Source of the DNA: Epiperipatus broadwayi
Taxonomy: Eukaryota > Onychophora > Udeonychophora > Euonychophora > Peripatidae
Reading direction: 5' to 3'
NCBI GenBank assembly: GCA_028023455.1
Contig: JAQFVV010006504.1
Span: 932,001 to 996,000 of the forward strand
Length of the DNA stretch: 64,000 bases
The notes beneath the pieces were generated by a model. It saw only the letters and a list, made by a program, of their open reading frames with translations. It did not search any database and was not told where the DNA came from. This document shows positions 25,862-38,582 of the stretch, piece by piece. Each line of letters opens with the position of its first letter. The first letter of the stretch is position 1. Position numbers and translations under genes: made by a program.

Positions 25862-26340
25862 TGCTAAAATCAGTCAACATTACAATCAATTCCAATATCA
25901 GTAGCTATCAACAATCACATTCTGTTGTCAAGCTGAAATCTTATCTTTATTTATGGTTCCATATATTTATAGACACTTCAAATTGCAACTTGGCCACAGT
26001 GATTCGAAATTATTGATACTAAAAACATTAAATACACTTCCTTAAACAAACAAATATAACTTGTTCTGACAGAAGATTAATACTTAGTCAATTATAACAT
26101 TACAAACTTCAATTATAATTTTCAAATTGCATCCAAAATATTACTTAAATAATAAGTGTAATAATGCTCAAGACTAAATGGGTTTATAAGTAATCATTAA
26201 AATCAGTCAACACTTAGACAATCCCATTATCAATATAAATCAACAATATCAACCTCTCATCTTTATTTATGGTCCAATATATTTATAATAGACACTAAAG
26301 ATTGCAATTTCGCCACAGGGTTACATTGAAATTATTGATA
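25862..26340 (+). repeat. Diverged tandem duplication, period about 330 bp
   Basis: The block at 25862-26015 (aaatcagtcaaca, then tctttatttatggt, atatatttata, agacact, gcaa-tt-gccaca) recurs in the same order at 26190-26340. The copies are diverged. No coding content is seen. Confidence 0.65.
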
Positions 26341-27703
26341 TAATATGTATGCATATAAATATACATTTGTGTGCATTATTTAAAAAAATTATTGTAAAGA
26401 TTCGTGAACTTAAATTTAGGTGATCTAGACACAAAATAAAAAACAAAAACAATAATAATTTGTCGATTGTAGAATTTTTGATTAAATATGAGACATTTTC
26501 AGACATCAGGTGCACTATTATTTTTTGTCAAAAAGCGTATGATAAATATTTATGGAGAAATGTTGGAAATATCTTTACTAATTTTGACTGTTATTGGATG
26601 AATACTTATATAATATAAACAAATTACATTTATACAATAAGATTAAATTAAACTTATGAATATATGGTATTCATGATATTAAACTAATAATAAAAGTGAT
26701 AGTATTTTTCTCTTACTTTTCCTCTGATAGCTAGCTATCGATCTAAGATTTATTTTCACTCTTTTTTTTATTTTCACTCTTTTTTTTTCTTTGTTTAAGT
26801 AGAAAAATATTCAATTTTTTTTTCTTTCATTGTACTGTTTGACTTTAAATATTTAATATACAAGTGTATCTTATATATATATATATACTTAGTTTAATTT
26901 TTAAACAATTAAAAAAAAATTAAGACAATTCAGCTATTATGACAATCACCAGATGTTTAAATGTAATGTATGTTTTGTCAGAACTGTGTTTTTTACTTTA
27001 CATTGGAGCCATTTAATGTATGCTTGATTAATTAATGGGCACTAGAAAGTTATGGATATTCGCATTCTCAAATTTGTTTTTGCTAAATGGACTTCATCAA
27101 TGATGATTTTGAAAATAAATTACGATATATTTCTCTTTGTTTTTAATTTATCAACTATTCTTAACTCCATTATATTATTAAATTAATAATCAAAAATTAA
27201 AAAAATATATTATAGCTTTAAACTCCAGCCAGCAGATGAAATATGAGTCATATTGTTTTAATATTTGATCTACATAATTATATAAACAATTGTGCTGGGA
27301 TTCAAATCATTAAATTTTTTAAAATCAACTGTTTGTTTAGTAATATAAGATGGTAAATAGATTATAGTACTTTAGAGAAAGTATTAAATCCAATTTTTTC
27401 TTGAACTAAGCCATAAGCCCAAAGAAATTATCCTGAGAATAGAGATGTAGTGTACTCAAGCTTCGAGTAAATAACTCCTGACTACAATAAGTAGAATTGT
27501 CACATTTGCATGTGTATTGTAATACTAAACAAAATTCTGATTTGTGTTGCTATGGTATTTTTATTCTATTACTAGATTTGAGATTTATTAATACTAGAAG
27601 TCATTATAATATATTAAATTGAAATAAATATTTTAAAATAATAATATAATTCACATAATAAACTAAATGGTTCAGTATCTTAGTATTTATTATTTATATT
27701 ACT
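26341..27703. other. AT-rich spacer, nothing recognised
   Basis: There is no recognisable gene or matched repeat. The short frame at 26321-26515 is unsupported. Confidence 0.5.
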
Positions 27704-27973
27704 ATGTAAACAGAGGGGGTAAATCACTTTTCCCTAGGTTATGGCTTAAATGCATTGTAAATTTGAACAAAGAATCAAGATTAGAATGAATCCAAACAAA
27801 TTCACTTATTCTTAGAAACTCTGTTGTTTATAAGCATACCTTTGTCAACTTGCTTATAAACATTATTGCTACCAAGAAAAGGTGGATTCATTCTACTCTT
27901 GATTCTTTGTTCAACATATACATACTTGTTAATTCATAACCTGGGGGAGAGGATTTACTCCTTTTGCTTACAT
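27704..27973. mobile_element. Inverted-repeat element M2, about 270 bp
   Basis: The left end 'atgtaaacagagggggtaaat' is mirrored by 'atttactccttttgcttacat' with mismatches. Further in, 'ctaggttatg' and 'cataacctgg' are mirrored, as are 'gaacaaagaatcaagattag' and its inverse near 27895-27915. The structure is that of a MITE-like or fold-back element. No second copy occurs in the window, so element limits rest on the inverted repeats alone. Confidence 0.65.
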
Positions 27974-28014
27974 ATTCATTGAGCTATGTTTAATTTAAAA
28001 TTTATTTATTATCC

Positions 28015-28146
28015 TAAAATAATGAGTGGTGCCAATAGCTCTAACAAGCTTTATTGATAAATGTCACAAGAGAAAGCATTAAAAAAATATCTTGCAGCAT
28101 TTATCAATAAAGCTTGTTAGAACTAATAGCACCACTCATTATTTTT
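28015..28146. repeat. Long hairpin, arms of about 49 bp
   Basis: Positions 28015-28063 (including 'aatgagtggtgccaatagct') are the inverse of 28098-28146 with about two or three mismatches, around a 34-bp loop. It lies 80 bp upstream of RTE-2. It could be a small fold-back element; no other copy is seen. Confidence 0.8.
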
Positions 28147-28225
28147 TATTTACAACATTATAAAATCAAGTCATATGATGTATGACTTTGTTTTATTATT
28201 TATAATACTGTTTTAAATAAAAAGT

Positions 28226-29370
28226 GAGGTAAGCAATTAAATCTCTAAAACAAGGGAAAGCTCCAGTAATGGTGGAATTGCAACACATATTTTTAAAAAA
28301 GGTGAAGAAATAAAACAATTGTTGCCAAAATTACATATAATATATCTAAATGATAAAGAGGTACCAAATGATTGGGAAAAAGCAGTAGTAATTTTGGTAT
28401 TTAAAAAAGATAATAAAGATGTTAAAAATATCAAACATATTTAAAAATCTATTATCAGTTACTTTTACTGGTTCTATACAAATATTTTACTGGAATAATT
28501 GCAACTTATCTACAGCAAATTTTGGATTTTGCCAACCAAGTCCAAATGGCATTTAAAAGTATTTTAGCATAGTGGATCACATTTAATTATTGAGAGAAGT
28601 TATAGAAATGAATAATAAATATAAGTTGGCATTTTGTTTTGGATTTGTGGATTATGAAAAGGCATTTGTTTTATAAGTACTTCTACAGTTTGAAGTATTA
28701 GATTATCCAGATGTAAACCCAGGATTTTGTCATATTTTGAAAAATATTTATCCAAAATGCAACAAACATGATAACATTATTTACTTAAAACAGTACCAAT
28801 TATCTCCACACCATAATACCATCCTGTGCAAACCATATATTCAATTGATGCTAGAAGGTTTGTGCATTAAAATTTCTACAATGTCTACTCACCCATATTC
28901 TCAGTTTAGTGTCTAGTTTGTATCATTCATCAGTGAGAAGCCTTGGATTTGAGAGCACTGCACTTAGAGATTTGGGTCTAATTTACCACTTCAGCAGCCA
29001 TTTGTTACCTTTTTAATTAACTGGGAAAATGTGAATCCAAAATAAATACTCAGTAATGATTTTCAATCCAAACTCATGCACCTGTATAGTCATACAGTGT
29101 AGTATCTATGCAAGTGATGTTTAGTAGTTACATGTTATACTAAGAACCAATTAGTATTTTGTAATTTAAGATGAGAAGCTAAAGGATTAAAATTAATATA
29201 TATTATTTAAATGTAGATTTTGCAGATGGTGTAATTGTTTTTTGCAAATAATGCTCCTAGGCTTCAGGAAATATTTCAAGAGTTGTCAGATGAAAATAAA
29301 AAAGTAGAACTAAAAATAAATGCTAAAAAAAGAACTAAAGTAATTTCAATGAATTTTCTCAAACTAATGA
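28226..29370 (+). pseudogene. RTE-clade LINE remnant RTE-2
   Basis: This is a second copy of the RTE reverse-transcriptase region, collinear with RTE-1: a decayed QAIKSL-like start, NDWEKAVVILVFKK, the motif A area FGFVDYEKAF, then repeat N at 28790-29145. It resumes with FADGVIVFC, where the RT active-site motif C of the family is FADD. It then reaches SDENKK and ends near 29370, before the C-terminus seen in RTE-1. Stops and frameshifts are frequent. A deletion has removed the LFT segment that follows repeat N in RTE-1. It carries the same insertion at the same site as RTE-1. Confidence 0.8.
28790..29145 (+). repeat. Repeat N nested in RTE-2 (copy 2 of 3)
   Basis: It is collinear with 11225-11588 and 57636-57960, sharing 'cagtgagaagcctt' and 'gagagcactg'. 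The 5' junction with RTE sequence is the same as in RTE-1. Confidence 0.7.
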
Positions 29371-29764
29371 CAAGCTAAAAAAATAAAGTATTTATATTTA
29401 TGCCATCTATATTTAGCAAGGGAAGAATTGTTTTAAAAATAATGTTTCAAAGTTTTAAGAAATAAATAATCAAAGGGCTTAAGTACTCCAATGTTTAAAA
29501 TAAGTTAAAACATTAGATGTACCAGAACTATAATCAATTTTAAGATTTTATAATGCAGTGACTGTCATTCTCCCACTGTACTAAGCAATACAACACCTTC
29601 AGAGCTACTTCAAACAACAATAATTTCACAACCACTGCTTTTTTAAAGAAAAAAAATTGGGCTATCATTTCTGTCAAAGCAATTTTAATGTTCAAACCTT
29701 ATTCTGACAAATACATACTTAATAAGAGAGTCCATTCAATATTATTTTTTACTAGTTTATAGTT

Positions 29765-29868
29765 TTTTCCCCTTATGTGTCATAGCATTGGCCAGGAAGC
29801 GAACCTGCTAACCCAGGACAATTGCTTGTAAGGCAGCTGTGCTGACCACTCGACCACCAATGCTTGAC
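29765..29868 (-). mobile_element. tRNA-like mini-SINE, copy 1
   Basis: On the minus strand a tRNA-like region (29863-29785) has 7-bp acceptor complements GCATTGG and CCAATGC, an A-box-like TGGTCGAGTGG, an anticodon loop CTTACAA (anticodon TAC) and a B box GGTTCGCTTCC. The region between the anticodon arm and the T arm is about 12 nt, long for a class I tRNA. It is followed by TATGACACATAAG and an A-rich end. Target-site duplications of 15 bp with one mismatch flank it (29750-29764 and 29869-29883). It is a retroposed SINE or tRNA retropseudogene rather than a working tRNA gene. Confidence 0.8.
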
Positions 29869-29883
29869 TACTGGTTTATAGTT

Positions 29884-32800
29884 AATTGAATTCTTATTTG
29901 AAATGCTATAAACTAATTTGATTTGTTGTATATATATCTCCAACACAGTGACATTGTGAAAGGATATTACAGAAGAAGGAAAATGAGAGAAAAGACATGT
30001 TTTTTTCTTATTTAAACTATTTACTGAAACTTGAATAATTTATTAAATACTTTTTATTTAGACATAAGACAATAATAAGAATTAAATGATTTTAAAGGCA
30101 ATGATATTATCAAAATATACTAATTGGAACAAAATAAATATCAGACCATCATAGCAGGTATTGTTATTTTACAATTATAATTTTAACTTTATGAATATTG
30201 CATACATCATTATAATTATATTTAAAAAATTATAGAAAACTAATACAATCCCAGTGTGATAGTAATGATAATTAATTTAGTTAAATGTTAATAATAATTA
30301 TTAGAATATTACTTTAAGAAGTTGATAACTGCTCCATTAACTTTTTTTATTATTATTATAAAAATAACATATATAAAAGTATGTATTTCCAAAGACATTG
30401 TTAATAAAAGCTAATAAAACTTTATTCTTTTTTTTTTGTTAGCACTCATTTAATAATAGAGGTTTTCAACTTTATTTTTCTCACAAACTTATTCATTTAC
30501 ATTCAGCACTAATTTATTCACCTATTTAATTTTATACATTCTCATTGTTTGCAATATAATTTTATTAATATAAATATTTGCAAATTTATATATTTGAAAT
30601 CACATTTCAAGAATAATTCTAAATGTAGATAATTCTTTTTTTATAATTCTCAAAATAAAATATATTATGGAAAAGTAGTAACAATTTTAAATTAAATATG
30701 AAATCTTTGCTAAATCTCTCAATAAAAATTAAACACATATGAACATGAACAAATGAATAAATGACAAAAAATAAATATTTTCTTTCAAATATTGAAATTA
30801 ATAAGATCTGGAATAATACTTCATGTTCAAAAACAACTTTGAAATGCAGAAAGTCTGTAATAGATGATAATTGATTACTTCTATGATAAAAAGTTGTTTA
30901 GTGCATTAAGATTTAACTACAATATGAAGACGAATCAAATGGTTATTTTACTTAAGCAGAACTATGAATTATCAATATTTTTATGAAATAATATACGATT
31001 TTATTCATGATATAGTCTTCTCACATATACAACTGTTTTCATTTTCCAGAGTGTAATTAGACTTTTCTTTTTATGCATTTTTATAACAAAATTGTTTAAA
31101 ATTTTAATTACCCTCTCCCCTTTGTTATAGTATAGTTTTGTTGGTGATTTGAAAAAAAATCTAACATCAATACGTTGTAATACAATAAACATTAGATGAG
31201 ATTATTTTCCAAAGCTGTCTTACTGTAGTTTCTTCTTTTTCTTTCTTCTTTTAGACAGATTGGTTAAGGATTCTTAAAAGTTATTTTGATACTTATTCTC
31301 TTTTCATAGCCATTAACGCTTAATGTGGTTTAGCACAGTAAAAATGGCAAACTTAAAAGTTCTGCCACTTGAATGTCACATGATCAACAAACCCTTAAAC
31401 GTGCAATTATTTTTATAAACGATATTTGATTTATTTTAAAACTTTTAGTATAAAGTAAGATAAATTAATATTTTGTTATAGTAGTCATCTGTTCAACAAA
31501 AGGCTTACATTGTAATAAAAATATAGGTAGCAATAATATTTTTTTCACCTTTTTTTAATACTTTACTGGAAGTGTTAAATAAATTTGATTTAATTAAATA
31601 AAATGTTCAACTTCAAAAACATTTCATTAATTATAAATCCAAAATCATAATAAATAATGATTATAAAAGTGGTATAGTGAAACATACACACACACATATT
31701 TCTACTATTTATATACACAGATATATACAAATAGACAAACTTTCTATCACAATCATCACAACATGCCTATCACATGAAGTTTGAATTTGGCTAGAACTTA
31801 GATATTTTTAGATTAGTGATCATTTCAAATTAAGTTTAAATTGTTTCTTTTTTTAAGATAGCTAGCCTATAGATAACTCTCCATCCAAATCATCCATTTA
31901 TGGATTAGAAAATGTTTATTCTTGACTTTAAAGTAAAAAAAAAAAGTCAATTATTTCTAATGAATGAGTGGTATTTTTCCTATACTGTTTCTTAAGTTCA
32001 TATAAGAATATTATGGAAAATCCTTCTTAATAGTGCTACTATTGAAAGCTACTTTTTATTCTTACAATATGCAAAATGTCTTGAAATTGCAGTTTTTTTT
32101 TAGAATTTACTATGCTTTCCTTTTATTTATTTATATTTAATGTTGCATAATAGTTTAAAGTATGCAATTTAAAAATAATACAGTTTGCCCACAGAGATGT
32201 ACAACAGTTGTTTTGAAGTTAATGCAAAGTAGTCTAATAAGCATCCAAAGTGTCATATTGTTGTATGTTAGTTAATTAGATGGTCCTTTATGAGATGCTT
32301 GTTTTATTATATTAATTTATAATTAGCTTATTTTGGCTATTTTTTACATTGTTGTTTTATGCATTAGTTTTTATATAATCATTAAATATTCAATTGTATA
32401 TATACCTTTTCTTATTTTCTGATATTTGCTAGTTTACTTCCCCTCCAATAGCTTAGCAGTTTTAGTATGTATAAGCATGTTTTGCAGAAAACTCTACAGT
32501 GTTTTTGTTACTGTATTAGACTTCTTTTTTAGGTTAAATTTCTATGCAATGTTATATTTGAAGTAAAAAAAGTTTATCTAGAAAAAAAATAATTTATAGT
32601 AAATAGCATAAAGATCCAAATATAAAAATATCTACAAACAGATATCTTTAAATGTTCCAGTACAAAATAAGAATCTTTCCAATAGTATCCATGGTCTAAC
32701 AAAGTAAAAAAAAATCATTGCATTAGCCACTTTTTTGTAGTGATAATTTTAGTAATTTGTTTACTTTTTTTTAACATCTAAAATATTTAATTATTTTCTT

Positions 32801-33359
32801 TTTCCATTTAATAACTACACAGCTAATTGGCTAAGAGCAGCTACCTGAAACAAACGTCTTATGTCTTAGTAGTACTTGAAAAACATTGAAAGTAGGTTTA
32901 CAAATTATACTTTTGCATAAGCTCCGTGATAATCTAAATAATGTCAACTGTTCATTAGTTATTATATATGTAATTATTTCACACAATCTTTTAGCTTAGT
33001 ACATCACCAGAAATTATTTCAGCAACTATTACCAAGCAAACATTACGAATAAAAGGAAAATGTAATTATCTCTCTTTCCTACACACACACACACACATGT
33101 ATATATATATATATATTGTAACGTTTATTTATATACATTGCAAATATATTGGCATTTGGTAAAAAATAAAAAATAAAAGTAAATTTAGATTTTTTTTTTT
33201 TGACTAATTTTTTTTTTAAAAAATAACGTACAGTGAAAGTTAAATTATTTTTTCATATTTTTTTAATGTAATTAGAAATAAAAATAGAATTGGGAAGAAC
33301 AAAAGAATTCCAAAAGTAAAATAAAAAAAAGATAAGAGAAAGTAAAAATATTTTGGCTA
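29884..33359. other. Long AT-rich spacer, nothing recognised
   Basis: This is about 3.5 kb without coding sequence, RNA gene or matched repeat. Short CA and poly-T runs occur. The frame at 31001-31192 (minus) has no recognisable family. Confidence 0.5.
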
Positions 33360-33760
33360 ATTAAAGATGGCCGAAAAACTTGATAAGAAGAGGAAACTTT
33401 ATAACGTAAATTTTATAAAGAATCTACAAGATTATGAACCAAAAAAACACCATGATAATAGCATGTGCAGAAGTCTGAAAACTGGACCTCTGGTATAAAA
33501 AGGAGGGATTTGGTTGGAAGAACGTCTTGTTCCGTTAGTCTCTCTAGTCAGTCCTGGATAACAATAATACATCCAGGATTGCCCTACACTGAAATAATTT
33601 GGCATGTCGGAGTGAACCGGAGCTTCTGCAAACATCATGCCTGAAGATGTACACCAGGAAAAGCCTTCGTGACCAACTAGGAGAATGGACCACAAGATCA
33701 AATAATAACCAAAATGCTGAGCTCGTTCTACCCAAAAAACTATGCATAGTTATCTACTAC
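33360..33760 (+). promoter_or_regulatory. GC-richer island with a TATA-box-like promoter
   Basis: Base composition rises clearly above the surroundings. A strong TATA-like element (TATAAAAAGG, 33494-33503) lies about 30 bp upstream of 'gttccgttagtc', a plausible start region. Just upstream, a 43-codon open frame (33367-33498, MAEKLDKKRKLYNVNFIKN...) ends exactly in the TATA box. The frame has no recognised family and is short enough to occur by chance. The island could be the promoter end of an unidentified retroelement or a small gene's first exon. The overlapping minus-strand frames at 33432-33747 are not supported. Confidence 0.3.
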
Positions 33761-34371
33761 TGAATTCACAAAACTTACCAGTAAGTAATGCTTCATTACT
33801 CCTGATTGTGACCAAATTAAACATTTTCAAGCAATTTCTAAAAGTATGTTTAAACAATCCCGATAGAGACATTAAATTTCTTGTGCAAGAGACATTCATT
33901 TTTTAGTAACTTTCTAGAAGAAATTTGGAAGTGAGCTGTAATTGTAAAATTGTTTTTTATTAATTGATTCACATCTGAATTGTGTTCTCTCCAATTTATT
34001 TGATAAATAATTGCCTTTCAAATTTTATTTTTTAATCTATTATAAAAAAAAATATTTCTAATACCAATTTTCATTTGTAAGTTATTAATAATAGTTATTA
34101 TTTTTTATTATTAAATTTATTATTAGTTTAAGAAGATTTAAGAATGTAATTTACTTTTTCCAATATGTTTGAATAAGCCCAGGAATAATAATCTTAAAGA
34201 AATAATTCTCGTTACGGTATGATGTATTACCGATTAGTTTAAAAATATCTTTTCTTTTTAATTTTCGAGATGCTATGTGACGATTCAGTGGGTTCTTGCA
34301 GAACTCTGGCACCTTTCAAATAAATTAAAAGCTGATGTCATCGATAGCATAATCATCAACAATTATAAGGC

Positions 34372-34456
34372 CGAGTTGATCAGGAAATATAGCTATGTTT
34401 TTAATAGAAATCGAAATACAACTTTCTTCTTTTTGACATAGCTTGATCAACTCGTG
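34372..34456. repeat. Imperfect hairpin
   Basis: The sequence 'cgagttgatca' and 'tagctatg' on the left are mirrored by 'catagc' and 'ttgatcaactcg' on the right. It lies just outside the left PLE-B arm. Confidence 0.55.
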
Positions 34457-34518
34457 TGCAATTTATATTAGCATGTAGAGGCCTAGCAAAATGGAAAACG
34501 TTATTATATATATATATC

Positions 34519-36284
34519 AAATCTAAAATTAAACCAGACCAGCATAAAAATAATATTAAAACACAACCTAAGGTTTCACTGCTACAAGCAGACTTCTCAA
34601 GTGTAAAGAACCACAAAAAAACCACACATTATATATACTATTAAAAACTACCCACAAATCCATTCACTTCCCATCCACCCTTAATATTAAAAGAACTCTT
34701 AAATAAGTTAATTGCTTCAGAATAATAAATTTTCAATAATAAAGACTCTTTAATTCTTCTTTTGATTTCATTTCTCTCAAAGAAGACAACCTTAGCTTCA
34801 TCAAAATCAATAGTGTGGTATGTATCTTTTTCATGGACATACAAAGCAGAACTAAGATATCTATTTTTAACTCTACTTTTATGAACCTTTATTCTTTCAT
34901 TTAAACTCAAACTACTCTGACCTATGTAAACCTTCTTACAAAATAAACAAGGAATAAAATATACCACACCAGGAATAGTCTTTCTATCAAAAACTTCTTT
35001 TGTATTATTTAATAAATTATTCAATGTATCACCCCTTTTCCAAGCAATTTTCTTATTTCCAAACAATTTACTATTTCTACACACAATTTTATAAGAAGAC
35101 AATTTAAATGGCAAAGAAATAAAATCATATTTTTCTTTAACCTTTACATCCTTACAAATATTACTATTAAATAAAATACTTTTAACAAATTTATCAGAGT
35201 ATCCAACACTCAAATAATCTTTATAAAATTGATATTTCTAAAACAAAGCTACCCCACTAGAATTATTTAATTTAATATTCCTATGACAATAATTCCTTAA
35301 AGCAGCTACTTTATGAGATACAGACTGATAGCTATCAGGTTTAATTATAGATCTTAATTCTTTACTTTTAACTAAATGTCTGCACAATAAACAATTAGTT
35401 TCTATATTTCTAATCACCAAAAGATCTAAAATTTTTAACTTACCAAAATCTAACCCCCTTCCTTCTAACACAAATTTTATAGAAGGATCAAAACAATTAA
35501 ACTCATTTACAAATTCCTTCAATTTATCATTCTCAACTACAAATAAACAATCATCAACATATCTGACAAATAATTTTACATATAAACAATTCTTTTTAAT
35601 AATAATTTCCTCTTCCATAAAACTAATATAAACTAAACATACTAAATGAGAAATAATATAACCTATTATCCACCCTTCCTTAATCTTATAAAAATTGCCT
35701 CTATAAGTAAAATACATAGAATCTTCCAATAACAAAAGCAAATCTTTAATTACCTTAATTTTATTTTTTGATAAAGAACTTTTCTTAATCAATACAGACA
35801 AAAGAACATCAATACTGCTTAACCTATTAACAGACTGATACATATTTTCAATATCTAAACTTCCAAATACCCAATTACTTTCCATTTTAAAATTATTAAT
35901 CTTATCAAAAGCCTCAAAAGAAGAAACTGTGTACTGACCAAAATCAACAAATTGTTTTAAAAAATTATTCAAGAATCTAGAAATACCCTCTACAACACTA
36001 CCTGTAAAATGAAAAATAAATCTTAAAGGAAAACCATCTTTATGAGTTTTAATATTCACAAACATCTTAGCTGATGTAAAATCATTAGGAAAGCATTTTA
36101 AATAATCTACTCTATTAAAAAATTTTAAATTAACCATTTTCTTCATAATATCTATCAATTTTCTTTTAATCAAATTACCTGGATTTTTTATCTAACAACA
36201 TATATTTACCATTATTTAATTCTCTATCCATTTTCTCTTTGAAATCATCTCCTTTCATAATAACAAACCTACCAGCTTTGTCTT
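34519..36284 (-). pseudogene. Penelope-like element B, left arm (RT plus GIY-YIG)
   Basis: A PLE copies its RNA with a telomerase-related RT and uses a C-terminal GIY-YIG nuclease. Read on the minus strand, homology starts near 36280 with DKAGRFVIMKGDDF, an RT N-terminal motif, then a stop. A 311-codon frame (36173-35238) carries motif A (GSLDIENMYQSVN), a motif B region (WIIGYIIS) and the catalytic YVDD of motif C. It ends at a TAG where the right arm has CAG. The next frame (35213-34641, 190 codons) holds the nuclease: VVYFIPCLFCKKVYIGQSS, NERIKVHKSRV, then HTIDF and the E-IKRRIKE helix. Only a few point changes separate it from an intact polypeptide. The non-coding tail reaches about 34519. 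Confidence 0.9.
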
Positions 36285-37840
36285 CAGCTAAGATGTTTGT
36301 GAATATTAAAACTCATAAAGATGGTTTTCCTTTAAGATTTATTTTTGATTTTACAGGTAGTGTTGTAGAGGGTATTTCTAGATTCTTGAATAATTTTTTA
36401 AAACAATTTGTTGATTTTGGTCAGTACACAGTTTCTTCTTCTTTTGAGGCTTTTGATAAGATTAATAATTTTAAAATGGAAAGTAATTGGGTATTTGGAA
36501 GTTTAGATATTGAAAATATGTATCAGTCTGTTAATAGGTTAAGCAGTATTGTTGTTCTTTTGTCTGTATTGATTAAGAAAAGTTCTTTATCAAAAAATAA
36601 AATTAAGGTAATTAAAGATTTGCTTTTGTTATTGGAAGATTCTATGTATTTTACTTATAGAGGCAATTTTTATAAGATTAAGGAAGGGTGGATAATAGGT
36701 TATATTATTTCTCCTTTAGTATGTTCAGTTTATATTAGTTTTATGGAAGAGGAAATTATTATTAAAAAGAATTGTTTATATGTAAAATTATTTGTCAGAT
36801 ATGTTGATGATTGTTTATTTGTAGTTGAGAATGATAAATTGAAGGAATTTGTAAATGAGTTTAATTGTTTTGATCCTTCTATAAAATTTGTGTTAGAAGG
36901 AGGGGTTAGATTTTGGTAAGTTAAAATTTTTAGATCTTTTGGTGATTAGAAATATAGAAACTAATTGTTTATTGTGCAGTCATTTAGTTAAAAGTAAAGA
37001 ATTAAGATCTATAATTAAACCTGATAGCTATCAGTCTGTATCTCATAAAGTAGCTGCTTTAAGGAATTATTGTCATAGGAATATTAAATTAAATAATTCT
37101 AGTGGGGTAGCTTTGTTTCAGAAATATCAATTTTATAAAGATTATTTGAGTGTTGGATACTCTGATAAATTTGTTAAAAGTATTTTATTTAATAGTAATA
37201 TTTGTAAGGATGTAAAGGTTAAAGAAAAATATGATTTTATTTCTTTGCCATTTAAATTGTCTTCTTATAAAATTGTGTGTAGAAATAGTAAATTGTTTGG
37301 AAATAAGAAAATTGCTTGGAAAAGGGGTGTTACATTGAATAATTTATTAAATAATACAAAAGAAGTTTTTGATAGAAAGACTATTCCTGGTGTGGTATAT
37401 TTTATTCCTTGTTTATTTTGTAAGAAGGTTTACATAGGTCAGAGTAGTTTGAGTTTAAATGAAAGAATAAAGGTTCATAAAAGTAGAGTTAAAAATAGAT
37501 ATCTTAGTTCTGCTTTGTATGTCCATGAAAAAGATACGTGCCACACTATTGATTTTGATGAAGCTAAGGTTGTCTTCTTTGAGAGAAATGAAATCAAAAG
37601 AAGAATTAAAGAGTCTTTATTATTGAAAATTTATTATTCTGAAGCAATTAACTTATTTAAGAGTTCTTTTAATATTAAGGGTGGATGGGAAGTGAATGGA
37701 TTTGTGGGTAGTTTTTAATAGTATATATGATGTGTGTTTTTTTTGTGGTTCTTTACACTTGAGAAGTCTGCTTGTAGCAGTGAAACCTTAGGTTGTGTTT
37801 TAATATTATTTTTATGCTGGTCTGGTTTAATTTTAGATTT
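36285..37840 (+). pseudogene. Penelope-like element B, right arm (inverted partner)
   Basis: This is the inverted copy of the left arm, beginning at the codons SAKMF, about 210 bp further into the RT than the left copy. The frame 36239-36919 (226 codons) includes motif A, the motif B region (GYIISPLV) and YVDD, then a one-base frameshift at about 36900 in the stretch that reads LEGRG in the left arm. The frame 36939-37718 (259 codons) runs through the rest of RT and the whole GIY-YIG domain to the final stop. The protein differs from the left arm at only about ten residues, so the pair is young. The tail to 37840 also mirrors the left arm. A (TA)n tract starts 50 bp beyond. Confidence 0.9.
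37757..37790 (+). ncRNA. Hammerhead-like remnant in PLE-B tail (also 34567-34600, minus)
   Basis: Each PLE-B arm has, after the ORF, a hairpin CTGC-TTGTA-GCAG followed by TGAAAC. It is preceded by CTTGAGAAG, one insertion away from the CUGANGA core. PLEs are known to carry type I hammerhead ribozymes in their terminal repeats, so position and parts fit. The core is not canonical and I would expect no activity. The left arm has the same sequence on the minus strand. Confidence 0.3.
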
Positions 37841-37888
37841 GGGGTAGTTTTGATTTTATATTGACTAGTTTAGCTTTATGCTTGTAAT

Positions 37889-37889
<1 letters not shown>

Positions 37890-37971
<82 letters not shown>
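37890..37971 (+). repeat. (TA)n microsatellite next to PLE-B
   Basis: This is about 82 bp of pure TA repeats between the right PLE-B arm and fold-back family copy e. The frame 37878-38084 is an artefact of it. Confidence 0.95.
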
Positions 37972-37972
<1 letters not shown>

Positions 37973-37974
37973 TG

Positions 37975-38520
37975 AACTTCATAATGTAATTAAAGGGGAT
38001 TTGAACATACAACTTTCAAGCTTCCTTCAGCTATCCACCCTATCTTATATAACCAATACACATGAACACACACATGTGAAATAGATATATATTGTATGCT
38101 GAACCAGTATTCATCAGTTGATCTAGATTATAATCTTACACACACATATATAATCAGTGTGCAGTTCATATTAAGATAGCAAACCTTCAAATGTTAATAG
38201 AAAGACTTCAATCTTCTCTACACTCCAACTCTTCAAGCATCTATATCATTAAAAATATGATTATGGAATACTCAAACCTTTATTGACAACAATATTGTTG
38301 TCATATCCCTGTTGATATTAAATCACTATAACCCCTCATATATATAACCTTAATATATCTATTTAAATACAGAAGAAGAATGGGCAGAATTCAGGCTAAA
38401 TCTATAATAAATCAATACTAGTATATTGTAAATACTAAACTTTAAGATGTAATTAAAGGGGATTTGAACACAGACTTTCAAGCTTGCTTCACTATCCACT
38501 CCATCTTATATAACCAAGAT
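37975..38520 (+). repeat. Fold-back family FB, copy e, direct monomer plus partial second unit
   Basis: A unit starting 'taattaaaggggatttgaac' at 37987 is repeated from 38449, a period of about 460 bp. The first unit has the full family order: 'cacatgtgaaatagata', 'catcagttgatctagatta', 'ataatcagtgtgcag', 'gggcagaattcaggctaaat' and 'aatcaatactagtatattg'. The second unit is cut off after about 70 bp. Here the family appears head to tail rather than folded. Confidence 0.75.
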
Positions 38521-38537
38521 ATAGATATATATATATA

Positions 38538-38548
38538 TACATACCGTT

Positions 38549-38582
<34 letters not shown>

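Noticed and set aside
29785-29863. Functional tRNA gene with anticodon TAC
   Set aside because: Target-site duplications, an A-rich tail, a shared non-tRNA 3' segment and eroded stems in three copies point to a retroposed SINE.
33432-33747. Two overlapping minus-strand frames (89 and 67 codons) in the GC island
   Set aside because: They have no recognisable domain, overlap each other in different frames and are favoured by the local drop in stop codons.
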